Shown here piece by piece: positions 54,274 to 64,000 of a stretch of DNA of 64,000 nt; within the stretch, counting starts at the first letter, position 1; the number at the start of each line of letters is the position of its first letter. Made by a program: the position numbers and the translations under genes. The notes under the pieces were generated by a model that ran no database searches, was not told the DNA's origin, and saw only the letters and a program-made list of their open reading frames with translations. The stretch comes from Erythrocercus mccallii (lineage: Eukaryota > Chordata > Aves > Passeriformes > Dicruridae), in contig VZRG01000773.1 in assembly GCA_013397435.1 (NCBI GenBank), positions 78,278 to 142,277 on the forward strand, written 5' to 3'.

Positions 54274-54395
54274 ATTTTCGTCAGGAAGCTGTTACTCTTC
54301 TGAGTTCACAGGTCTTAGATCTTCTTGCAGGAGGTAACAGAGTATACACAACACTTAGTGTTGATGCCTTTGCCTTTCACTCTCTCACAAAGCAT

Positions 54396-54419
54396 TATAT
54401 AGTGTAGTATATAGTGTAG
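54396..54419. repeat. 12-bp tandem duplication
   Basis: Two perfect copies of TATATAGTGTAG side by side downstream of gene E. Local slippage duplication. Confidence 0.7.
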
Positions 54420-55525
54420 CATAAACTTCACACACACAAAAATGACTGTAGTATGGGGCCTCTCATAACCACAGCCCATTTAGAAATCCTTACATCTTTT
54501 TTTACTTCCTCAGTATCCAATTTCTATTTCATCACTATGGGGTCCATGCACTTTCACAAACCTTGCCTTCTATTTAGAAACATTATTGTATGATCTGATA
54601 ATTTCCTACTTGAAGAGAAAGGAACAGCTTTTCAAGAAATTAAGAAAATAAACAAAGATGTCAACAGTTGTTTTAGTAGGTACAGTACAGATTTATTCAT
54701 GTGTTTTCCTTTGTTCTTTTTCCACATCAACAGATGTGGAAGGTTTTGACCATTTAAAATTCCGCTGAAAGCATCCTAAATCCTTCAACTTTCAAAGTTC
54801 AACAGGAGATAGGCAGGATGTAGTTAAAAGCAAAAGCAGAATACTACAGACTTCTGGGACATAAAACTAATGGAAGACTTGATTCACCTCACAAATTTCC
54901 AATTATTCCCTTCCACTAAGTGACAACCTCAGGGTTCTAACACATGGTAATGTTTGCTACCACAGAACAAATGCATACTTGACATCATTGACATTTTTCA
55001 CCTTTTTAATAAAAGCCATTTTAAACCTTTCAATGTTACTTTATTTTTATTGAGGAAAATATAACATTTAAAAATCCTGCTTGAATATGAAACACTTTCA
55101 AACATAAATTAAGAAAAAACTCTTAAACTTCACATTTCTTGCAGCAAGGACAGTTCTTCCATAAAACACATTCTTAAGAGATTTACAAAAACAGTCTGGC
55201 AGGATAGTTCAAAAGTTTTCAAGTCTTGTCTTTTTTATTTCTGGCATTCATTAAAGAAAAACTCACTCACCAAAAAAATCTTTCCTTTGAACCCACCATC
55301 TGCTTGGTTCCATAGAGGGCCAAAGGTAAAGTGCTCAGCAGCAGGACTGGCAGTGTCAGATACGAGCTTGGACTTTTTCTACTCCAGTGTATTTTGATGG
55401 TTCTTGAGGCATACCCTCCATGAAAAAAAGACTCCAGTTTTTCCTCTATGTTCACCACCCTTTTGGTCACATGAATTTATTCTGTCAGGTTTATTTTTTT
55501 TTTCCAATAAAGTATTATTCCACAA

Positions 55526-55655
55526 TCACAGAATGGTTATAGTTGGAAGGGGCCTTAAAGATCATCTTGTTCCAATCCCCCTGCCATGGGCAGGGACACA
55601 TTCCACAAAGACCAGGCTGATCAGGGCTCCATCCAGCCTGGCCTTACATGAAGTT
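55526..55655 (-). mobile_element. CR1 LINE 3' end fragment
   Basis: Reads on the plus strand as the reverse complement of the CR1 tail: CACAGAATGGTTATAGTTGG, then AAGGGGCCTTAAAGATCATC, CCCCTGCCATGGGCAGGGAC, and CCATCCAGCCTGGCCTT. It is about 130 bp, less decayed than the copy in gene A, and lies in the tail-to-tail spacer between gene E and calpain-10. A 5'-truncated LINE insertion with no coding capacity. Confidence 0.92.
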
Positions 55656-55762
55656 TTCTGGTTTTCTTCCAAAACTGTAGCTTGGGTTAAAACATGCACA
55701 TATTCTTCACCTGTATTTTTGAAGAACTGAGGTACATGATAATTTGCTGTACAATGCTCCTT

Positions 55763-56007
55763 CTAAAAATGTGGGAAGATTAAATATTCAGAGTGTTCAT
55801 GATTAAAAGAGGTATTTTTTACGAAAAAGTCTTCACAGGCCCGGCAGTTGGTATCAGAGAAAAACAGCTGGGCTAAGAGCATCTTCTTGTTATTCCATTT
55901 AAAACTCTGAAGAGCAAGAGATGAGGCATTCCTCGGCTTCCAGATGTTTCTTGAAACGACAGTGCAAGAATTCCACACTACCTTTTCATCACAGTTGTAA
56001 AGGAAAC
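55763..56007 (-). other. Open stretch with an acceptor-like start, possible 3' exon of unknown identity
   Basis: On the minus strand TTTTCTTATAG at about 56008-56018 looks like a splice acceptor and opens an 81-codon frame rich in Cys, Trp and Asn, ending at a stop at 55763. It lies beyond the calpain-10 stop on the same strand. I recognise no family, and no partner exon or donor was found, so it may be chance or part of the calpain-10 3' UTR. Confidence 0.15.
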
Positions 56008-56936
56008 CTATAAGAAAATGTGCAATACAGAGAAAAAAAAAGCTATTTCATCAGGGTTTTTTTGTCAAGAAGGAATTCAAGTGAAACAGAGAAAAGAAAG
56101 ATTAGAAACTAAGGTCAAAATGCAAGCTTTTCATCTGAAACATCCTTTAAAAAAACCCAAAAACTTTAAAATTCATAAATCCCATCACTTCAGTAACTAG
56201 AGAACACAGTCAAACTTTTAGAAAAATATACTGACATCCAGTTCTGCTGCTGTTATGCATCTTTTAGAAATCACTAGCCCAAAGTGAGGCAGACTGCCTA
56301 GAACCCTCAGGAGCTAAACCCCTAAAAGTTTAAAGTCCAGTCTTTAGAAAAGCCCATATTGTTGAAGGTTAGATACAGACATTAATTTCTCCCACTGATA
56401 AGAAAACCGTAACTGCAATTTCCAGATTCTTGAAGCCGTCCTGAAGAATCTAAATTGTTTGTTTCTTTGATTCTGCTTCCATGAAATAATATAAAGAAAC
56501 ATAAGTTTGAATAGATTCTTTTTGATATAATGGCCTTGCAACATTTTATTCCCAAAACAATGGTAGCAAAAGACCTTCATTACATAGTTCAGCTCCTAAA
56601 TATTAAAATAACAGGAACCATATGGAAAGGACACACAGGTCTGTGCCCATTTTGTGAAGCACAAAAAAAAAAAAATCCATATTGCTAGTGTGGTTTTAAG
56701 AAAAAAAATGTAATCACTGGTCAACATGACCCAGATTCAGAAAATGAGTAAGCCAATTCTAAACCTGGGTGAAGAGTTTTTCCTACAATTTTTGTTTTGT
56801 GCAAAAAACAAAGGGAAAGACCCGAGCACCTAGATGGTCTTGTTCCACTTAAGCAGAGTGTTATCAAGGACATGTTTTGATCCACCAACCAAATCATGTA
56901 TCTTCAAACCACTGTGAAAATAACATTTTATTTTTT

Positions 56937-56942
56937 TAATTA
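56937..56942 (-). promoter_or_regulatory. Candidate poly(A) signal of calpain-10
   Basis: AATAAA on the minus strand about 400 bases past the calpain stop and the first such hexamer downstream; further ones occur to the left (56545-56550). Usage is inferred. Confidence 0.35.
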
Positions 56943-57341
56943 AACAAATTAACCAAAGCTCTCCTCTGCACCCAGTAAAAACACCATAAGTATTAGTTAC
57001 TCAGTATTCACACCCAACCCTTTTATATTACATGCCTATCTAATCAAGCAAAACAAACCCAAAATCTGAAATCATTGTCATTAACTTGATCAAAACAACT
57101 TGCACTCCAGGAGGGAGTGCAATAGTGGGATGCTGTATGGGCTGGTTGTAGGGAAACAAACAAAAACCTAATCTTCTCATATTGCCGTGCTTTCTTAAGC
57201 CTTTACAACCCTGTAAAATCATTAGAATTTTAAAATCGCAATACAGAGGATATTAATAAATATCAAAATCAATCAGATGGAGGAAGGATACAACATATAG
57301 TTAATACAAGCAGATCTGTGGTGACACCAAGAATGAATACA

Positions 57342-60300
57342 TCAAAATATATCCATCAGAATATTATCACTTACTTCTTGTAACACTTGTCCAAGTTTCT
57401 CCTGACTGTGAATGCGTTTCCTGTTGAAAACCCAAACCACACTTATTTCTGCACAAAGCATTGGGAATCTTGCAACTATCAAGTATTTATCCCACTTCAA
57501 AAAGAGAAGTTATATCAGGCTTTGTTCCACATCCTTTCCCTTAGCAAATCTTTCTGCAATTCTATTGAATCTTACTGCACTCTTATGGAATTTACAATTT
57601 GATTCAGAGCTGTTGTTATTCACATCATAGTTAGGAACTACCTGGAATAAAGCTAGCTACTCACTGCATTTTCTCAAAAACAACTCTGATTTTTAAAAGG
57701 CATTGTTAACTTTCAACATAAATCCTAACATTGATGATACAGCTGGTAATTAATTACTTTAGTGTCATCTCCTGCAGCCATAGACATCTGATATTCAGCA
57801 ACTGATGCAAGAAGATTTAACAAATACTACCTTTTTTATTCATTCTTCCAACACAATTAAAGTGGTGAGCAGTGCATGCAAACTCAACAGAAATACAAAG
57901 ACTTCACAAAAAGTCTTGGCATCAAGAGAACACGTTACTGCAGTAATTTCCATGCATCCTGTAATACATGCACTAAAAAGACTAGAAATACAAATAAAAG
58001 GCAACATAATTTTACCTCACCTGTCTATTTTGGTTGCTATGACCACTGTAAAACTGCTTTCTGTATTGGGCAAGTATGTAGAAGGTACAATGACATAACT
58101 TCCTGCAGGAAGCCTACAAAAACGGCTGACTTCCTGGGAATAGCAGTGAGGAACACAGCTCACCAGTGGTTCCAAGTGTACAAAAGAAGTAGTTTGTGGT
58201 TTCCAGCTGCTGTTAGGCACCTGCAAAAGAGAATGCAAACATGCCTACCTTTTCATCTGCTTCAGGTCTCACAATGTTTCATTCCTAGGACACCACAGTG
58301 TGATATGGTCCATCTCTATTCCAAATACCCACTCTGCTGTACAGAGCTAGAGAGAAGATGAATGGAAAAGCTTCCAGAAAACCCAGATGGCAGTACTAAG
58401 AACAGATGAATTATTCCTAGCCTGTTTGTAGACAATGTGTAGAACCCACTACTTACATAGCTCTAAAGCTTTCTATGTTGTCTAACCTCATCTTTCCTGC
58501 TGCAGCCTAAAGCATGTTTTCCACCTCAGGGATCTGCTGAACAGGTTGTGTCCTTCCTATATCTAGGAGTCTTTCCTGTACTAAAAAGTCATATTAAATT
58601 TCACCTCAGTCTCCTACAGGCATAAAAAATGCCAATCTTTCTTCACATATTGTATACTTGAAGTCTTATGATTTTTTTCTGGTGCCCAACTCCAGACTTT
58701 TCACTTAAGTAACATGTTTTTTTGAAGCATGTTTTCTAAAACTAAAGCTATCTTTCTCTACGAAATAGTTACTTAAGCAGCAGCTTCTCAGGTTACATTT
58801 ATGCAGTTGAACAATAGCACACACGTGTAGAATCTGTATCCATATCAAATCAAATCTTGTTTTGTTTCTGATCACCTGCTCAAGATATCACAGCCATTTT
58901 GATCCACTATCATTTGCCTATGGACATTTAATTATTAGACACAAAGAAAGTAAGTTTTCATAATGCTTTACCAAAAGGTCTGGTCCTCAATTACTAGGGC
59001 ACTGAGAATTCTTTGCAAATCCTCAAAAGAGTTCATTACTGCCAAAACTAATTTAGAATCTTGTAAGAAGTCAATGGAATCAATTATCTGGTTGCTATGC
59101 TACGTAATTACTTAAGTTATTCCATCTCTTCCAGGAGTATTATTTCCCAGAGTCAGCCTGTGTTTTTCCCAGAAGCAGCAGGTCCCTTGCAAACTGCAAT
59201 GCATCCTTGTGCTGACAAGCTAACCTTCACCCTTGGCAAATGAGCAATCAAACTGACCAGAAGGCTCACCTGGAAAATATGGAAACCTATTGGACAACAC
59301 TTGCTATCCAGGCAGTGCTGACGGAGGGTGACTTTCACAGTGCTTTTCCCCGGTCCTGCAGGAATGGAGAGGGGAAAGCAGGGATTGGTATGGAAGGAGG
59401 GGAAGTTCCTGCTACCTCCAGCATTTAGCCCATTCTTCCAGCATCCATGCAGCTGCACTGTCTCCCATTCACCAGCTGGGAGTTCTTCACAGGGGGCAGT
59501 ATCCGTGGGTGCTGGCTTTAGTTCACTATCAAACATAAGAGAGAACAGAAACTAAAATGTATAAAACATGTACTACCAGACTATAAACAATTCTGAGCAG
59601 CTTTTAAACAGCTGCCAACACAACATTTTGCCTCTGCATATAGCACTAAGCTGCAGTTTAGAGTCAAGATGCTACTCATCTGGCTACTTCTGGTTAGTAT
59701 TTTAACAAGAGGTAGTAGCAGCTTCATGACAAAAAATAAGGAGCTGGGAAACTTGCATGAATTCAAAGACAATACAATGCTGTTACACAGCACTCTGCCC
59801 AACTCTTCAAAATATTTTGGACATTCCCACTTAGGTTTAAAACAGAACAGAATGTTTCTTAACACTGTTGACATAAATACAAGTGTAGCAGTACCTGAGA
59901 GAGATCCTTCCTGTTGAAAAAACGCGAAGCAAGAAATGCCCTACTGCATCTTTCAGAAAAGTGCTGGGAACAACAAGATAAAAGCCAGGTGAAAGGTCAC
60001 AGCACACATGGACTTCTCTATCGTAGGAATGGCAGATGGTACCTACAACTGGAGGAGCAGAGAGGGTCTTTGGAAGGTTAAATCGTTTCTTCTCCACCTA
60101 GAATAGATGCAGAATGATGTGTAGTGGTTTAAGAAAAATAAGTAGCTTTTAATAATATTAAGAATTATCAAATGTTGTTTAAAAACATTTTTAAACATTC
60201 ATACATTTACAAATGAAGCAAAGACAGGAGTATCAGCAGGTGACCCGAACATCAAAGAGAAGTAGGAAGAGTTAATATTCAAGAGGAGTAAATTTAGGAA

Positions 60301-63300
60301 TGGTTTCAAGTAATCAGTCTGAAATGTCATGCACTAGTTTGGAACAATCCCAAGTGCTCAGTGATAAGAAGAAAGTACTAGTCCAGTAATAGCTTGCATA
60401 GACAGTAACTGTGAGATAAACAGAACCATTCCAGTATAAACCAGAGACAGAAAATTTGTGACCAGTTGAATTGCATCACTGGCATGGGAAATGAATGATT
60501 TTACTCAAATGTTTCAGTAATGCTTTTAAACTTCTATTTGCAAAGTGAAAAATGTCACTTTTGTATTACCTTCCAGACATGCAATCCCACAGCCTGGTAA
60601 TTCTTTCCCTGTATGCCTTCACTCAAAGATGGATTTTCTGCTGCTAAGCGAGTTGGATTTTGAATCCTTCCAGCCCAGTCAGTGCTGTATTTCCTGCATT
60701 TCTGGAGCAGAGCAATGCACACCTCACTGGATTCACAGACCCTCAGCCAGAACTTGGGATTGGTAGGGAAGCTGCTGTTGTTGCGGCAGCCACCTGCAGA
60801 CTGTCCTCTAACCCAGGATCCAAAGAGATTCTGTGAGTGATACAGCACTTTCTCTAACAAAATAAGAAAATCACGGTGTGGATTTCAGACATGGGAAGCT
60901 GCTTAATTTTACACAACAGGTATACGGCAGAGATTCCCCAGCCCAAGAAAACATGCTGTCATAGCCTGACACTTCCCCAAAGCAGAAATTCATGACCAAG
61001 ATTTTGAGAGGCATGAGAATTAATGTCAAGTTGGCAATGACAGACTGATGACATGATTTTTACAAGAAACTGTTACTAGAAATCTCAAGTGTATCTACCA
61101 TTAAAAACAAAACATCACAGAGCTGTCCAGAATAACAGCCTTCTAGACAGAGGACACTAATCTCTCAACCAATTAGCAAGTAACTAGATTTCATAGAAAT
61201 ACAATGGTTTCTTCTAAAGATCTTTAATTTTCTCTTGTCCTTCTATTTTTCAGTAGAGACAGAAAAGATCTAAAGGAGAGGGGAAAACTGAGAAAGAGAA
61301 ATTATGGTCTAGTTGCACCATTTGCAATTCAAATCAATTCTTCCCCTTGAGATAATGCTATTTGCATGAGAAAGATGTCTTCTCATATCACACCTGTATG
61401 GAGGCTCTGAAGATGTCCTTCCTCATTGACTGGAAAGCCCATGGTAATCTCATCAAATTCTCTGAAAAATTCCTCTTCATCAACCCAGAACTCTCCCTCT
61501 TGGATCTGTGAGAGGAGTTCTGAAGCAACTACTGGATCTAGCTGTTTCCATCCTTGACCACTGCACAAAAGACAAAAGTTAACATTCAGCTCTTTTCCTA
61601 GCAGAGTTTCAGAATAATGTTCTACCAAATATCTTATGAAGCAGGACAGCAAGAAGAGATTTCTTCATTTTATTGTGAAATAATTGCATCGAAAATTTCT
61701 CTGCACATTGCTGGTCAGTGAGAGGGATCATAGGAAACACAAGTCATAACTTATAAAAAAAAAGTTAGAAACAGCCTAATACCAGACTGGATGCAGAACA
61801 GACTTCTGAGTGAAATAGGTGCCTTGTTAACAACAGTCACTACAGTAAGAAGTCTGAGAGCAAAATAAAGATTTTTAACTGTTGTTAAAAAAAGAGGCAA
61901 AAAAGTAAAACAGGTTGCACTGTGATTGTTTTGAAAGAATTTTAATGTTTTACATCAAAAACTGCCATTTTGTATTAAGGAACTGGCTACCCCCATGAAT
62001 CTGCTTCCAAGTCTTGATAAACTAAGAATTTGAACGCTTCATTATTTAGGGCTCATTAAAAGCTAGTAGTTTCAACATTTTCCATTGTTTCACTAGCAAA
62101 AAAGAACAGTTCTGCACTTGAATAAAACAGGGTTCTAAGGCCACCCAATGAAACCCTAACCTCTTGCAACTACGTGGCAACTTACTCTTAGACAAAGAAA
62201 CTACAAAAGACCAAGTGTATAACAAAAACAGTCAAAAGACATCAGCTGAAGTCTCAACAAATACAATTAAATTATCTTTCTAACTCAGAGAAGAAAAACA
62301 TTTCTACAAAAATGTTCATTAATATCATCATATTGTTAACATATCTTAATGCTGAATGCTTGTTGCTTGGGTCAAGAATTCCATGTTCTTTTGTACAGTC
62401 AAAACATGCTAACATTTTCCAAAATAAGCAAGCAGGGTGTGCCCTTTCATTCTTGTTACTTTGTTATTTGAGCTGCTACACATATTTCTGCAAGTCCTTT
62501 AAAACAGTTCTCTTCTTTATTTCTACTGTATATGGACTCAGTTCCAGCTTCTCCTACTTATATCAATCTACAGAAATGAGAGCACACAAGCAACAAGCAT
62601 AACCATCCTTCCTTCTGCTAGAGTTTTATAATTACTCCTTTGCTTGATTTCTGCAGCTGAGCCAGGATCAAATGAGGAGAGTAAGGGTGAGCGACTGCAA
62701 GAAACAAACGTGATCAAATATACTTAGATCAATGGCAGAACAATAAAAAAAAGCACAAAATCAAAAACAGAATATTAGCCAGCATCTTAAGTTTGTCTCT
62801 ATAAAAAGATATGATTTGATAAACAAATAAATTATTTAAAAAAATTAGATTGCAAGAACAAGATCAAATTTATTAGCCTCAGAACCAATAAGCTGTGTGA
62901 ACTCCCACCTCTATAAAGGATTGCACACACACTGAAGCCTCTCTCCCCTGCTACAGATTATTAGCAGTGTTTGCCTATGCAATACATAGATAAGCTTTCT
63001 GCTTCAGAACTTACACAAATGGTTTTCCAAATGAATGTAAAACTGCTCACCCCTCACACCAAGGCCCTTTCCAGCACCGCCTCCCCCAAGGATTTCGTAT
63101 TCGTAGTAGGAAGATTTCCTTGCCTGACACTTCAGAGAGATTCAGTGTGTCTATCACAATAAAGGCATGAAATTCTCCTAGTTCACTTGCACCTGAATAG
63201 AAAAAAAAACCATTTGAAAATAAACAAAAGAATCTGCTCCATATTTTACAATAACATTAGAAGAAAGCAATTTTGAAAGAAGGCAATTTTGCAATAAAAT

Positions 63301-63923
63301 GAAATTGGTTTTATATCTCTATTAGAACAGCACAAAGAAACCCCAAACAGCTCATTTTAGTGGCTATAGAGAAATAAAGTAACATTGCAAAGTGTATTAA
63401 CTCACTCCTTGATCTCAAATCCCTACAAATTCACTGTGCTGAAATTCATTAAGGTTTTCAAGGTTGTTTTTAAGGTGCTTTTTTAAGGGAATGCATTTGT
63501 TTTTGAGAACTGATCATATTAGCTTCTAATATGAAAAGCACTCCTCAAAAGCAGCCCCCATCCTGAACTCAGTAACATCTTTAAATCTTCATTTATCCAA
63601 ACATTTCCAATTGTACCATGAAACTGGCATGGTACTAGAATCAGCACTTGTATTTGCTGGCTGCCTTGTGCTTTGAAGCATGTTAAGAGAGACATTTACT
63701 ATCACCTTGTCTGGAGTTGAGGACTGAACAGCTTATTACACACTGTTCCTTCAGATTCATTAATCTTCTAAACACTGCTTTCTCCAAAACCATGCCAGTC
63801 TTCTCCTTCTCCACATTTTTTCCAGGGCCTTTCAGGGTCCATCTTTCAGCAATTCCTCCAGTCAGATCAACCAAAGCATCTGCCACCTGTCCTGCCCACA
63901 ACTGCTCATAAGATCCATGCACT
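57342..63923 (-). CDS. CAPN10: Calpain-10 (CAPN10), 3' eight coding exons; 5' part beyond the window
   Basis: Cytosolic papain-fold cysteine protease of the atypical calpains that lack the penta-EF-hand domain. Exons in coding order: 63706-63923, 63051-63177, 61394-61560, 60570-60853, 59895-60097, 59270-59525, 58021-58220, 57342-57420. They splice in frame (GT-AG) into about 510 residues, against 672 for human calpain-10, so roughly 160 N-terminal residues with the catalytic Cys lie off the right edge. Visible: the GSYEQLWAGQVADALVDLTG core block; catalytic His in GEFHAFIV (codon 63167-63169) and Asn in RNPWGRR (codon 63092-63094), 25 residues apart as in the family; ELLSQIQEGEFW acidic loop; then two tandem beta-sandwich modules, each opening with AGGxRN and ending in VPSTF or VPSTY. 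The last exon encodes RKRIHSQEKLGQVLQEV and a divergent tail. Near-identity to known calpain-10 blocks makes the family call firm; a lineage-specific paralogue cannot be excluded. Confidence 0.92.
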
Positions 63924-64000
63924 CTAAAAAATTTAAACAAGAAAATTAAAAAAATCACAAAGAAAAGGTTTGTACACACAGCAGAACAAAAGAAACACAG

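Noticed and set aside
57040..57222. Possible additional calpain-10 exon after 57342
   Set aside because: The exon 57342-57420 already carries the conserved IHSQE..LGQ.LQEV end followed by an in-frame TGA, matching the family terminus.
1..64000. CRISPR array, prophage, operon or other prokaryotic defence-type system
   Set aside because: The window is intron-containing vertebrate DNA; no regularly spaced repeats or prokaryotic gene arrangement are present.

Overview
The window is vertebrate nuclear DNA, almost certainly from a bird. Genes are split into short exons bounded by GT-AG introns, the DNA is AT-rich and poor in transposons, and the only recognisable transposons are decayed 3' ends of CR1 LINEs, the main avian retroposon. 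I saw no bacterial operon, CRISPR array, prophage or RNA gene.

Layout. From about 3 to 54 kb lies a cytochrome P450 CYP2J-type cluster. Three complete nine-exon genes lie head to tail on the minus strand (A 3173-15346, B 18773-27539, C 30542-39858). Next comes one stranded, decayed exon 9 of a lost minus-strand gene (40733-40893), then a fourth complete gene in the opposite direction (E 45893-53902, plus). All four intact genes encode 489-490 residues. They carry the N-terminal membrane anchor, proline hinge, C-helix WxxxR, I-helix oxygen-activation motif, K-helix ExxR and the heme-thiolate loop FxxGHRxCxG. Exon sizes and phases are nearly identical in the four genes, which shows a tandem-duplication origin. 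Every exon boundary was placed by reading the splice sites and keeping the frame.

From 57342 to the right edge, on the minus strand and tail to tail with gene E, lie the last eight coding exons of a calpain-10 gene. They include the catalytic His and Asn, two tandem beta-sandwich modules and the stop codon. The 5' exons with the catalytic Cys lie beyond the window.

How the genes work together. The four P450s are expected to be ER-anchored monooxygenases served by NADPH-P450 reductase. By substrate-recognition segments they fall into two pairs: A with E (outer genes) and B with C (inner genes). In birds the CYP2J family includes CYP2J19, the ketolase that makes red ketocarotenoids. I cannot tell from memory which gene here, if any, is that one. 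Calpain-10 is a cytosolic protease with no evident functional link to the P450s. Intergenic parts hold little: a perfect CRE palindrome upstream of gene B, candidate poly(A) signals, short tandem duplications, two CR1 fragments, and a roughly 170-bp sequence present twice in introns of gene C.
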